Origin: Sphingopyxis flava
GTDB lineage: Bacteria; Pseudomonadota; Alphaproteobacteria; Sphingomonadales; Sphingomonadaceae
DNA: 50,761 bases
Assembly: GCF_900168005.1 (NCBI RefSeq)
Contig: NZ_FUYP01000024.1
Span: 1-50,761 of the forward strand
Direction of reading: 5' to 3'
Part shown: one piece after another, positions 42,362-50,645 of the stretch
How positions within the stretch are numbered: position 1 is the stretch's first letter
Layout of the letters: each line of letters opens with the position of its first letter
The notes under the pieces: generated by a model
Seen by the model: the letters and a program-made list of their open reading frames with translations, nothing else
Told to the model about the DNA's origin: nothing
Databases searched by the model: none
Made by a program: the position numbers and the translations under genes

Positions 42362-43006
42362 TCAGGCGACGAGACGGGGAACAACGGGCTGCGATGTGGA
42401 CAAGCGAAGCTCCCGCCGGATTCGTGCGGCGAAGCGGCCCGGGTCGACAAGTTCGCGGATTGACGCCCAACAATTACGGTCTCCAAGATGATCGTCGCGG
42501 CCCTGCACCTTGCGAAAGCACACTTCCCGATCGGGACCGGAGAGGCCGAGCGAGAGTTGCACCCAGACATCCTCGCCGTGCAGCGTCACTTCGCCTGACA
42601 CGGCGGGACCACCCTTGTTGGACCGGATATCGAAACTGCCCTCGTCGAGCGCGAGGGCGTCGGCCAGGCGGCGCATGGCGGCGCGCCCCTCCGAATGAAA
42701 CAGGCGCTTGGCGGGCTCGTCATGGGCAACGCCGCGATAGGCGAGCGTCTTCAGAACCGGCCGGTTCCGCAGCTCGGCGATCCGCGCGATGCAGTCGCGC
42801 CGCAGATCCGCGTCCGGTGCACGCGTTTCGCACACCGTCCCCAGATGGCGCGCAAGCAGAATAACCGCCGGATCACGTTCGAGATCGATGCCGGCGTTGC
42901 GGCAATCGGTGATGGCGGCGTGGATCGCATGCAGCGCCGTGCCGATCGTGATCAGCGCGCTGGGATCGAGAGCCTGACTGTAGCGGAAGGCGAGATCATA
43001 ATTCAT
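42362..43006 (-). CDS. Hypothetical plasmid protein (214 aa)
   Basis: MNYDLAFRYSQALDPSALIT, then ADLRRDCIARIAELRNRPVL and RELVDPGRFAARIRREL near the C-terminus. GGAG lies six bases before the ATG at 43006; a longer reading to 43042 is less likely. Soluble, alpha-helical, with no domain I recognise. It is in the same leftward series as its neighbours. Confidence 0.65.
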   Translation of the reverse strand: MNYDLAFRYSQALDPSALITIGTALHAIHAAITDCRNAGIDLERDPAVILLARHLGTVCETRAPDADLRRDCIARIAELRNRPVLKTLAYRGVAHDEPAKRLFHSEGRAAMRRLADALALDEGSFDIRSNKGGPAVSGEVTLHGEDVWVQLSLGLSGPDREVCFRKVQGRDDHLGDRNCWASIRELVDPGRFAARIRRELRLSTSQPVVPRLVA

Positions 43007-43067
43007 GAGAGTCTCCGGGTCTCGAGCGGTTCGGCCGCTCACACCTCCGTTCCCCCTCTCCTCACCT

Positions 43068-44102
43068 TCAGTCCGCTGATGCTGCGCCGTAGATGTCCGC
43101 TGCCCATTGCTCGGTCCACAGGGCCGTCATCTCGTCATGGTCGAGATCGCCGGTTTCGATGAGATCGCGTATCTCGCGGCGCGCCTGTGCGATCACCCGC
43201 TCCCAGGGGTCTGCCGGTTCGGGAGGTGGCGGCACCTCAGGTTGCACCGGCAACTGTCGCGAAGGCCGATCAAGGCGAGCATGCTGTCTGAGCAACCACT
43301 GCGTCATATGGTCCGCCACCAAGCGGTCGGTCTTGGCTTGACCACAACGTCGCGCGGCGATGCGCGCGCTGACCCCATAGGCCTGGCTGTCGATCGAGGC
43401 GATACGATGGGCGAAGGCGGTGAGATAGGGGATGGCGGCGCCCTTGACGCCGAAGAGATGCAGACGGGTCTGCCTTGGCAGCACCTGGTCGAGACGATCA
43501 ACGACGGCGATCAGTCCATCCGCGCCATGGACAGGGCGCCGGCACATGCTGCCGACACCGACAAGCCCGGCGCGCTCGATCATATGCGCGAGCGCCACTG
43601 CACAGCGTTCATAATCACCGGGATGACGTCCCTGAATGACCGGCATGAAGGTCGCATCGATCCCGGCATTTTCAGCGCGCAGCCGGCATTCGATGTTGGC
43701 CCGGATGGTACGGGACATGCGGTCGAGCACCTCGTTGCGATCGCTGGCCACTTCCTGCTCGACGCAATAGTCGAGGCTTGCCCACCAGCGGAATGGATAG
43801 GCTGCGGCCAGGCCGACATAATCATCGACCGTCCAGGGATAGCGCCCATAGGTGACCATTGCGCTGAACCCCGCGCTGTCGAGGCTGAGGCTGCGAAGAC
43901 CATGCGCATTCATGAGTGGCCGCGTCGTCCAGCCGGCCCATTCGCGCCAACCTCGCTTCGTCGACCAGCGCGACAGGGCATTGGCGGAAATCAGGACGGG
44001 CTGCTGAAGCTGTCGGGCGCGCCGCAGGAGCACCCCATCAGCAAGGTGCGGCAGTCCCACCATGACAGCGATCGAGCGTGACTTGACCGGATAATTGTTC
44101 AT
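43068..44102 (-). CDS. DpdA-like deazapurine DNA modification / TGT-fold protein (344 aa)
   Basis: Blocks SLSLDSAGFSAMVTYGRYPW, DYCVEQEVA, PVIQGRHPGDYERC, GVGSMCRRP and LHLFGVKGAAIPYL follow the DpdA-type subgroup of tRNA-guanine-transglycosylase-fold proteins, which insert 7-deazaguanine bases into DNA. The Asp in LDSAGFS matches the TGT active-site Asp (DSGGFQ in TGT). No preQ0 synthesis genes or dpd partners lie nearby, so activity would rely on the host pathway. The start is the ATG at 44102 after GGAAC; 44114 is an alternative. It is divergent from the gene at 44131. Confidence 0.6.
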   Translation of the reverse strand: MNNYPVKSRSIAVMVGLPHLADGVLLRRARQLQQPVLISANALSRWSTKRGWREWAGWTTRPLMNAHGLRSLSLDSAGFSAMVTYGRYPWTVDDYVGLAAAYPFRWWASLDYCVEQEVASDRNEVLDRMSRTIRANIECRLRAENAGIDATFMPVIQGRHPGDYERCAVALAHMIERAGLVGVGSMCRRPVHGADGLIAVVDRLDQVLPRQTRLHLFGVKGAAIPYLTAFAHRIASIDSQAYGVSARIAARRCGQAKTDRLVADHMTQWLLRQHARLDRPSRQLPVQPEVPPPPEPADPWERVIAQARREIRDLIETGDLDHDEMTALWTEQWAADIYGAASAD

Positions 44103-44130
44103 GTTATGTTCCATTCAAGGGAGATTTTTA

Positions 44131-44625
44131 ATGACCGAGCAGGCCGCCCGCTATTTTGAACCGTTCGATCTCGATGTGACGCTGCGCGATGCCGCGCTTG
44201 ACGATCAAAACCGCCCCACCCGCCGCATGCTGGCCAATGCGGCGATCGGTATGCATGTCGAGGATGCCTATTATTCGGTGCGCGAACTGCGCGAGGCGAT
44301 GTCCTGGGTCCATGAGGGTGAGACGGGCGGCAAGCGCAAGCTCGCGTCCATCCTGAGCAATCCGGCAGGCGACGATTTCCAGCGCTGCATCTATTTCTGC
44401 CTCGCTGGCCGCGGCATCGTCGAGATGCTCGACGATCTGATGTGGCTCGAAGAGCTGCTCGAAGCGCGCGGCCGCGTCGCGGGCAGCATCCACCGCCGGA
44501 AAATCAGGGCACGTCCGCTGGTCTCGCCTTATGTAGCTGACGAACCGGATGGCCCTGTCGTCGCCTCAACCGAGAACTTCAGGCAAGGCCGTTCCTGGTG
44601 GGCCGATCCCGGCCTCACTGCCTGA
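44131..44625 (+). CDS. Hypothetical plasmid protein (164 aa)
   Basis: MTEQAARYFEPFDLDVTLRD, then GMHVEDAYYSVRELREAMSW, FCLAGRGIVEMLDDLMWLEE and a basic segment SIHRRKIRARP. AAGGGAGA precedes the ATG at 44131. It is the only rightward gene among leftward neighbours and starts just 28 bases from the divergent DpdA-like gene. No known domain; highly helical. Confidence 0.65.
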   Translation: MTEQAARYFEPFDLDVTLRDAALDDQNRPTRRMLANAAIGMHVEDAYYSVRELREAMSWVHEGETGGKRKLASILSNPAGDDFQRCIYFCLAGRGIVEMLDDLMWLEELLEARGRVAGSIHRRKIRARPLVSPYVADEPDGPVVASTENFRQGRSWWADPGLTA

Positions 44626-44660
44626 CGGGACCGCGCGGTACGCCGCTCCAGCCTTGGAGA

Positions 44661-45167
44661 TCACCGCTCACAAGCGAGGCGGTCGCCGCGCCGCCACCGA
44701 GCCGGCTCGATCCACTGGCCAGCGAACGCGCCAGCCTTGTTTCGCTGCGCGGCGGCAAAGGCTTCGGTATATTGCTTCGCACGCGCCGGATCGGTTTTCA
44801 GGAATTGGGGTTGGGGAATGGCGAGACCCGCGCGGATCAGCGTCTCTCCGAGATCGCGGCCTTTCACGGTCACAGTCGCCACCGGCCGACCATAGCTCGA
44901 GCGGTTGGTGAGCCGGATTTGGGCGTCGGCTTCGCCCAGAATCCGCGCGGCATGATCCTGAGCCGCCTTGCCACATTCCCAGCACGACCGCGCCCGTTCA
45001 CAGAGCTGACGGCGCTCGAACGCATCGACACCAAGGAGACGGAAATCGGCTGCAATCGTGTCGCCATCGAGCGCGCGAGCGGATGCGGTAAACCCCGGCT
45101 CATTGACGGGAGCACCCCGGACGTCGCATGCGGAGACAAGGAATAGGAAACACAGAAAACGATACAT
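44661..45167 (-). CDS. Thermonuclease (SNase-like) family lipoprotein
   Basis: A 168-residue protein with a lipoprotein-type signal (YRFLCFLFLVSAC) and a staphylococcal-nuclease fold: ALDGDTIAADFRLLGVDAFE (Ca-binding Asp and catalytic Arg region), a Cys pair CWECGKAAQ, and SYGRPVATVTVKGRDLGETL with the second Arg. It would act on nucleic acid at or outside the inner membrane; such proteins are common on conjugative plasmids. The start is uncertain: I prefer the ATG at 45167 because the signal follows directly. Confidence 0.8.
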   Translation of the reverse strand: MYRFLCFLFLVSACDVRGAPVNEPGFTASARALDGDTIAADFRLLGVDAFERRQLCERARSCWECGKAAQDHAARILGEADAQIRLTNRSSYGRPVATVTVKGRDLGETLIRAGLAIPQPQFLKTDPARAKQYTEAFAAAQRNKAGAFAGQWIEPARWRRGDRLACER

Positions 45168-45220
45168 TCGATGTCTATGACAAAGGGCGCTGATCTTTTC
45201 CATTGCGTCGAACACGAAGT

Positions 45221-45667
45221 TCAGTCCCCAGGAAACCAGTCGAACGTCAAGGTGCGCGCGCCGGCCCGGCTTTCGAGTTCAAGGACGTCGGCAATGGTCC
45301 AGATCTTGCGGGATTCGCGCGCCAGGTCCGCGTAACCACCGTAGGTGCAGCCGCCATGCACGATGAACTGGGCGTGGATGTTCTGGGTCGCCGCTTCGGA
45401 GAGAAAGAAGCCCGCAACGCCCTTGATATATTGTGGCGGGAGAACGCCCAGCATAGCGTCGTAGAAACGCTGCGTGATCCGGCTGAGAGGAAATGACGCC
45501 AATGTTTCGGCGCGCGTGCGTTCGAAATAGGCGTTGGTGGACTCGACAACAGCGTCGGGATGGCGATCGCGGTGACGCGCGAGCAGCGCGGCTGCGTCCT
45601 CCCTGCTGTGTGCGTAGTCGAGGGGGAATTTCGAAGACCGCGCGGTAATGTAAAAGTTAGTGTCCAT
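45221..45667 (-). CDS. Hypothetical protein, possibly DUF1419-type (148 aa)
   Basis: MDTNFYITARSSKFPLDYAH, then YFERTRAETLASFPLSRITQ, MLGVLPPQYIKGVAGFFLSE and FIVHGGCTYGGYADLAR. The LPP...FFLSE...HGG..YGGYADL pattern resembles DUF1419-type plasmid proteins, but I am not certain. AAGGA lies eight bases before the ATG at 45667. Function unknown. Confidence 0.55.
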   Translation of the reverse strand: MDTNFYITARSSKFPLDYAHSREDAAALLARHRDRHPDAVVESTNAYFERTRAETLASFPLSRITQRFYDAMLGVLPPQYIKGVAGFFLSEAATQNIHAQFIVHGGCTYGGYADLARESRKIWTIADVLELESRAGARTLTFDWFPGD

Positions 45668-45818
45668 GGCGGATCCTTCCAGCTTGGAGAACACCGTCAT
45701 TCATCCCCCTTCCCTCTTGCCATGGGTCGCGAGCGGCGGGATCATGGGCCTGGCTGCGTTGCAGCGGCGGTCAGCATGCGGATGGGCTTTGCTCCGGAAG
45801 ACATGAATGGAGAGGGCT

Positions 45819-46025
45819 TCAGGCGACCATCTCGAGGACGATCAGGCCCGACGACGCAGGGTCGGTAGAGATGCGGAAAGGCTGCAGCGGATCGGTAGTG
45901 CGCAGGATGCTTACCTTACCCTGCGAATGATCGAAAATCCGGCTGGCGACGCGCAGGGCATTCTCGCGGCTGCAGAGCAACTGGCGTTTGGGAGACAGAC
46001 AACGCCTGTCGATGGCCGTCGTCAT
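45819..46025 (-). CDS. Hypothetical small protein (68 aa)
   Basis: MTTAIDRRCLSPKRQLLCSR, then RENALRVASRIFDHSQGKVS and LQPFRISTDP. GGAGAAAGGG precedes the ATG at 46025; an ATG at 46061 overlapping the DUF6927 stop is an alternative through coupling. Soluble, unknown family. Confidence 0.6.
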   Translation of the reverse strand: MTTAIDRRCLSPKRQLLCSRENALRVASRIFDHSQGKVSILRTTDPLQPFRISTDPASSGLIVLEMVA

Positions 46026-46057
46026 GACCTGATCCCTTTCTCCTCGAGGATTGACGC

Positions 46058-46398
46058 TCATGCAAACAGCGTCTTGTGGATCTTGGTGACCGGTACGACC
46101 ACCCAGGCGCGCGTCATGAGGCGACTGATCCGGTAGAAGCAGCCATTCTGCGGATCGCGAAGCACGAGCCTCCGGCCGCGCTTGCAGACGACGAACTCCT
46201 GCGCGACATTACCGTCGGTGAAGGTCACCGGCTCGGGAAGCCGGATGCGATCCCCGTCCGCGAGTTTGCGCGCGCGGTGCGCAAGGTTCGCCCGGCAACG
46301 TGCGCGCCAATCGAGCGCATATTCATGCTCGGTCGGGCTCAGCAGATCGAGGATCGCCGCGGGGCAGTCGGCCTCGCATGGCCCCATATTTTCGGTCA
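46058..46398 (-). CDS. DUF6927-type protein, exon 2 (after group II intron)
   Basis: The 3' exon of a split gene. It continues M(A|TG)-TENMGPCEADCPAAILDLL and ends RLMTRAWVVVPVTKIHKT. Joined to 48954-49224 it gives a 203-residue DUF6927-type protein without stops, with the intron between the first and second base of a Met codon. Read alone, this part could be translated from ATG codons lying partly within the intron's 3' end (46431 region), but that start is not native. Confidence 0.8.
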
Positions 46399-46419
46399 GT
46401 CGGGTAGGATTGGTGCTGC

Positions 46420-48342
46420 TCATGGAGTCAGCCCTGATCCCCCCGCCGAACCGCACGTGCAGCTTTCACCGCATGCGGCTCTCCACTGTGACGAACCATC
46501 ACTTTGCCGTAGATCGGGCAGGCGGCCTCTGTGAGTATCCCAGTGGCATTGCTCGCACAGGACCACCGTCCTGCGGGCGCGTGCCACCTTCATTCTCACG
46601 ACAAAACCGCGGTGCGAAACATCGGCCATCCCCCGGATATGGTGCACCTGACACGGAACATCGGATCGACCGCAAGCCTCGCATTGCTTGGCATTCTGAC
46701 GATCAACCCAGTCCGTACGTGAGTGGGTGAACACCTGCGTCCAAGGCTGGATATCAATCCTGGACGAGGTGGCCGGATCACGTTTCAGATGAGCCAGTTT
46801 CCAGACTTTGACCGATCGGGGCTGGCCATCGACGTCGTAGCCGATGGTGAATTCCTGCCCCGTCCTCATGCGGGCCAAGACCGCTCGCACATTGGTTTTG
46901 TGCTTGCTGGCCAAGGTCTTGAACAAGCTCCACCGCTGGAGAAACTCAAGCCTGTTCAGCTTGAAGCTCACATCCTTGGCGAGAGCATAGTAGTTCGCAA
47001 AACCCCGCAATTCGGCGTTGTAAGCTAGGACGATCTCAACGTCGCTGCAGCTGAGCAGCAGGCTACGATGACGCGGCTTCAACACCGACAGATCACCATA
47101 ACCTTTTGCAGAAGCGAACGCGTGGACCTTCTCCCAAGGGACATGCAGCTGCATCACTTCCGACGGCGGCCTACGAAGGAAGCTGACGGAACCTTGTCGG
47201 CTCCGGACAACCCGTTGGCGTGTCGTATATGTGCGGACCTCATATCCAAGGAAGGCGGCTCCATCGCTCGCCTTGCGGATACCGCTTTTCTCCTCGGACA
47301 CCGTGAGCGCCAGCGCCTCGGTCAGGAATGCCCTGACTTCGGCGAACACGCTTCGTGCATCCTCCTTGCTACCGATAACCCCAATCATGAAGTCGTCCGC
47401 GTAGCGACAGTAACGAAGTCGGCGATAACCGGGGTCCATCGCGTCTCTCGACGGGATGGACCGCTTTTGCGGCAGTAAGGTTTGGATTTTGGCCAAGGAG
47501 GCCGCAACCTTCACCTCGTCGACATTGTCTTTGGCCCGCAGCATGGTGACGCGCTTCCGTTGTTTCTGGATGCGCCCAGCCAGTCGCCCATATTCCGGGT
47601 TCGTGGCACGGACCTTCCCCCTCTCGAAAGCCGCGATCCGTTCCGCCATGAACATATCGAGTTCATGGAGGTAGATGTTGGCCAAGATTGGAGAGACGAT
47701 ACCGCCCTGCGGAGTGCCGCTGTAGGTCCGGGTGTGAACCCGGTCTTCCATAACACCCGCCTTAAGCATGCTGCCGATCAAGCCGATGAATTTCTCGTCA
47801 TCGATCCTTTTCCGCAACAGCCGCAGGAGGATGTCGTGGTCGATGTTCTCGAAGAACCCCGCGACATCCACATCTACGAGCCATTTCACCCCCGTCCATA
47901 CGGCTTTGACGTGTTCAAGCGCCGTATGACACGACCGGCCCGGCCGGAATCCATGGGAGGCGTTCGAGAACACCGGTTCATAGATCCGTTCGAGCAGTTG
48001 CCGCGCCACTTCCTGAACGAGGCGGTCGTCGCGCGTGGGAATGCCCAGCGGACGCCGTTTGCCCTTGCCTTTCGGGATAAACACCCGACGCACTGGTTTG
48101 GGATCATAGGTCCCTGCCGTCACGCTGGCGATAATCGGGTCGAGGTCTTCCGGTCCGAAGTCCGCGAAGGTCTCGCCGTCAATACCCGGCGTCATCGCAC
48201 CCTTGTTGGATCCGATCTTCTGGAGCCCCTCCTCCCAAAGGAGGCGAGACCCCATCAGACGATAGAGTCCATTCACCCTTTTGCCCGACGCAACGAGCGC
48301 CGGAATGGCCTCCAACCGGCCTTTCACAGTTTCTGGCAGCAT
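46420..48342 (-). CDS. ltrA: Group II intron reverse transcriptase/maturase with HNH domain
   Basis: A 640-residue intron-encoded protein. It has RT blocks (RRVFIPKGKGKRRPLGIPT, HGFRPGRSCHTALEHV, PQGGIVSPILANIYLHE), the catalytic YADD in CRYADDFMIGV, a maturase X domain (FANYYALAKDVSFKLNRLEF region), then a zinc-type HNH endonuclease (CEACG...VHHIRG...LCEQCHWDTHRG). The reading frame runs through domain V and stops 21 bases before the intron end. The ATG at 48342 is preferred over a GTG at 48348. It splices the intron and drives retrohoming. Confidence 0.93.
   Translation of the reverse strand: MLPETVKGRLEAIPALVASGKRVNGLYRLMGSRLLWEEGLQKIGSNKGAMTPGIDGETFADFGPEDLDPIIASVTAGTYDPKPVRRVFIPKGKGKRRPLGIPTRDDRLVQEVARQLLERIYEPVFSNASHGFRPGRSCHTALEHVKAVWTGVKWLVDVDVAGFFENIDHDILLRLLRKRIDDEKFIGLIGSMLKAGVMEDRVHTRTYSGTPQGGIVSPILANIYLHELDMFMAERIAAFERGKVRATNPEYGRLAGRIQKQRKRVTMLRAKDNVDEVKVAASLAKIQTLLPQKRSIPSRDAMDPGYRRLRYCRYADDFMIGVIGSKEDARSVFAEVRAFLTEALALTVSEEKSGIRKASDGAAFLGYEVRTYTTRQRVVRSRQGSVSFLRRPPSEVMQLHVPWEKVHAFASAKGYGDLSVLKPRHRSLLLSCSDVEIVLAYNAELRGFANYYALAKDVSFKLNRLEFLQRWSLFKTLASKHKTNVRAVLARMRTGQEFTIGYDVDGQPRSVKVWKLAHLKRDPATSSRIDIQPWTQVFTHSRTDWVDRQNAKQCEACGRSDVPCQVHHIRGMADVSHRGFVVRMKVARARRTVVLCEQCHWDTHRGRLPDLRQSDGSSQWRAACGESCTCGSAGGSGLTP
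46448..46481 (-). ncRNA. Group II intron domain V
   Basis: A 34-nt hairpin starting GAGCCGCATGCGGTGAAAGC and ending GTGCGGTTC, the most conserved catalytic part of group II introns. It lies inside the last codons of the maturase gene. Confidence 0.9.
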
Positions 48343-48953
48343 CAGCACACCCCATGATCGGTGGTTGAAGAATCACAGCTGCCGCCCTTCCCCCGGTCTT
48401 CCCCGCTTTCGGCCCGATCGCTCGAGACCTTATACAGTTGCACCGCCGCCTCCGAAGAGGTCGATGTCCCGGGCATTACCCCGGGCATTTGAGTAATATG
48501 GCGGCTCCGTACCCATGCAGGCCGGCAGAAGCCGCCTGTTTAGGGCATCCCGTAGTTACGCTGAATGGAGATGCGGCGCGGTTAGGTGTCCCGTTCGTCC
48601 ACTAAACCCCTCGACGAGAGGCGCACCGGATGGGCTGAGAAACAGGCGGCCAAGACATGAGACCGCTGTCATCATCCGGACCTGGCGTGACAGTCGCTTT
48701 CGCCAGTATCGCTATATAGATTGCTGCAGACTGGGATTTAAGCAGTGTAGCCTTCACCATACGCACCTTGCCCTGACCGTCATCGCCTCCATTTGCGACT
48801 AAGACGCATCTGGCCTTTTCCGAACATGCTATTGTTCCCCGTCCCTTTCGGGATTTCAGACCTTGTGAGGCCCGAGGTTAGTCCGGCGAGCAGAGGCATT
48901 CTCAACTTACCTCATCATCACTGATACTCCATTTCAGCGCCGCAACGGCGCAC

Positions 48954-49224
48954 TATCCTTGTACCCGAACTGGTGGCCATCGCGCGAGCGTGGATTCCAG
49001 CGCACCAGGCACACTACCGCGAAAACGTTGCCGGCAATGCCGTCCACGATTTCCTGGGCTGCGGCGTAATAGGTCCGATTTCCCGGACAGGAGGACGCGA
49101 GCACCCTGAGGCCGCGTTTCGTGCCGTCCTCGAGCGTGTTTTCGTAGGTAAGCTGCGCGTCGAGATAGGATTTGGCGGTCTTGTGGCCGCCCATCGACGT
49201 AAAGGGCATGAAGAGCCATCCCAT
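48954..49224 (-). CDS. DUF6927-type protein, exon 1
   Basis: The 5' exon: MGWLFMPFTSMGGHKTAKSY, then LRVLASSCPGNRTYYAAAQE and VCLVRWNPRSRDGHQFGYKD, ending in the first base of a Met codon. AGGA lies seven bases before the ATG at 49224. Unspliced mRNA would add only SAPLRR before a stop. The family is a plasmid-borne protein of unknown function. It is divergent from the cysteine-synthase-like gene across a 164-base gap. Confidence 0.8.
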
Positions 49225-49388
49225 GATGAGTCCTTTCTTGAGGAAGGAAACCGGCCGCTGGCCGTTTCCGGTTTGAGGATCGTCGGGCCGCGAGCGCTGG
49301 TCAGCAGGCGAACGCCCGCGTATCAAAGTCGCAGTATTTTCATGTCGTGCGGATGTGACCTTCCGCACCCGTCATTGTCGGAGAAGTC

Positions 49389-50315
49389 ATGCTCGCCGCG
49401 TCGGCCATTGAGATAATCGGCGGCACGCCTTTGATCGCACTGGATCGCATCTACACGGGTCCTGGTCGCATCATCGCCAAGGCCGAGTTCCTGCTGCCCG
49501 GGGGAAGTGTGAAGGACCGTGCCGCCAAGGCGATCCTGCTTGCCGCAAGAGAGGATGGCCGGCTGAAGCCGGGAATGCCGGTCGTGGAAATGACGAGCGG
49601 AAACATGGGCGCCGGACTGGCGGTGGCATGCGCCGCGCTCGGCCATCCCCTCGTCGTCACGATGTCGGCAGGCAACAGTCCGGCGCGAGCGAAGATGCTC
49701 GAAGGACTCGGCGCCGAAGTGGTGCTCATCGCCCAGGTGGATGGAAGCCCGGGCCAGGTGACGGGTTCCGATGTCAATGCTGCCGCACAGGCGGCTTGCG
49801 CGATCGCCCGGGCGCGTGACGGTTTCTACGTCGATCAGTTCAACGCTGCAGAGGGGATCGCAGCGCACGAGACCACGACAGGCCCGGAGATCCTGGCGCA
49901 GTTCGGTGGCCCGGTCGACGGATGGGTTGCAGCGGTCGGCACGGGCTGCACCTTCGTGGGCGTTGCAAAGGCGTTGAAGCGCGCCAATCCCGGTACGGTC
50001 TGCGCCGCTGTCGAACCGCTGAACGCGCGGCCGCTGGCCGGAGAACCGGTGCTCGACGCCCGGCATAAACTCCAGGGCATCGGTTATGGCACGGTTCCGC
50101 CGCACTGGGATCCGTCGCTGATGGATATGAGTGTCGGCATCAGCGATGATGAAGCTGAAGAGTGGCGGCGTACTCTGGCCCATCGCGAGGGCCTGTACGT
50201 CGGCTATTCTGCCGCTGCGAACGTCTGCGCCGCGGCAAAGCTGCTGGCATCGGGGCGGTTGACGGCTGATGCCGTCGTGGCAACGGTGCTTTGTGATACC
50301 GGCCTGAAATACTGA
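49389..50315 (+). CDS. PLP-dependent cysteine-synthase-family protein
   Basis: A 308-residue fold-type II PLP enzyme with IIGGTPLIALDRI, the PLP Lys in PGGSVKDRAA (K43), the substrate loop MTSGNMGAGLAV and the phosphate-binding loop AVGTGCTFVG. It belongs to the CysK/cystathionine-beta-synthase family (TSGNxG rather than the PTSGNTG of CysK). It may make cysteine or a related amino acid; the plasmid context leaves the substrate open. Its 3' end overlaps the convergent ArdC remnant by about 110 bases. Confidence 0.88.
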   Translation: MLAASAIEIIGGTPLIALDRIYTGPGRIIAKAEFLLPGGSVKDRAAKAILLAAREDGRLKPGMPVVEMTSGNMGAGLAVACAALGHPLVVTMSAGNSPARAKMLEGLGAEVVLIAQVDGSPGQVTGSDVNAAAQAACAIARARDGFYVDQFNAAEGIAAHETTTGPEILAQFGGPVDGWVAAVGTGCTFVGVAKALKRANPGTVCAAVEPLNARPLAGEPVLDARHKLQGIGYGTVPPHWDPSLMDMSVGISDDEAEEWRRTLAHREGLYVGYSAAANVCAAAKLLASGRLTADAVVATVLCDTGLKY

Positions 50316-50645
50316 ACCTCGGCGTGGGGGTGGCCCCGATGGACGTGCATCCGGTCGGCTGCCGGCTGCGCCTTGCTCGCCGCGCCGAAGCTTTTGAGAT
50401 ACGCGAAAGCCTGTTCAGCCTTGGCGGCAGCGTGGATGATCGCGGTCTTGTCGCCGCGGAGGATACCGAGCCAATGCGCCACATAGCTCGCATGACTGTC
50501 ATGGAGGACGTTGGGCAGACCAAGGTCAGCACAGCAGAGCCCCGCCCCGATCTCGGCGACCAGTTCTTCGAACGCATAGGCCTTGTCGCCGAAGCGCTTG
50601 CCGAAGGTCCGTGCGAGTCGGCTGGAATGGCCCGACCAGTGGGTC
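50204..50645 (-). pseudogene. ArdC-type antirestriction protein, C-terminal fragment
   Basis: The frame reads KTHWSGHSSRLARTFGKRFG, then YAFEELVAEIGAGLCCADLG and ASYVAHWLGILRGDKTAIIH, the C-terminal zincin-like half of ArdC-family antirestriction proteins (the third metal ligand is the Glu of EELVAEIGA). The N-terminal half, including the HExxH, is absent: upstream of 50645 the sequence switches to palindromic non-coding DNA. The C-terminal tail overlaps the PLP gene on the other strand. Probably truncated by an insertion at the right edge. Confidence 0.75.

Larger units (their letters stand above)
46399..48953 (-). mobile_element. Group II intron, 2,555 nt
   Basis: The intron begins GTGCGCC (5' G at 48953) and ends CTACCCGAC (3' C at 46399). 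It has a 34-nt domain V hairpin at 46448-46481 and an encoded reverse transcriptase. The exon junctions restore a DUF6927 reading frame exactly, which fixes both boundaries. The 600-nt 5' part (48349-48953) is structured RNA (domains I-IV), including a long pairing GCCGCCTGTTT/AAACAGGCGGC in domain I. Confidence 0.92.

Noticed and set aside
46420..48342. Retron or DGR reverse transcriptase
   Set aside because: Maturase X and HNH domains, domain V and exact exon junctions identify a group II intron.
48755..48770. GTGCGTATGG on the minus strand as the 5' end of the group II intron
   Set aside because: Starting at 48953 (GTGCGCC) restores the DUF6927 frame with the 3' end CTACCCGAC; the internal match does not.
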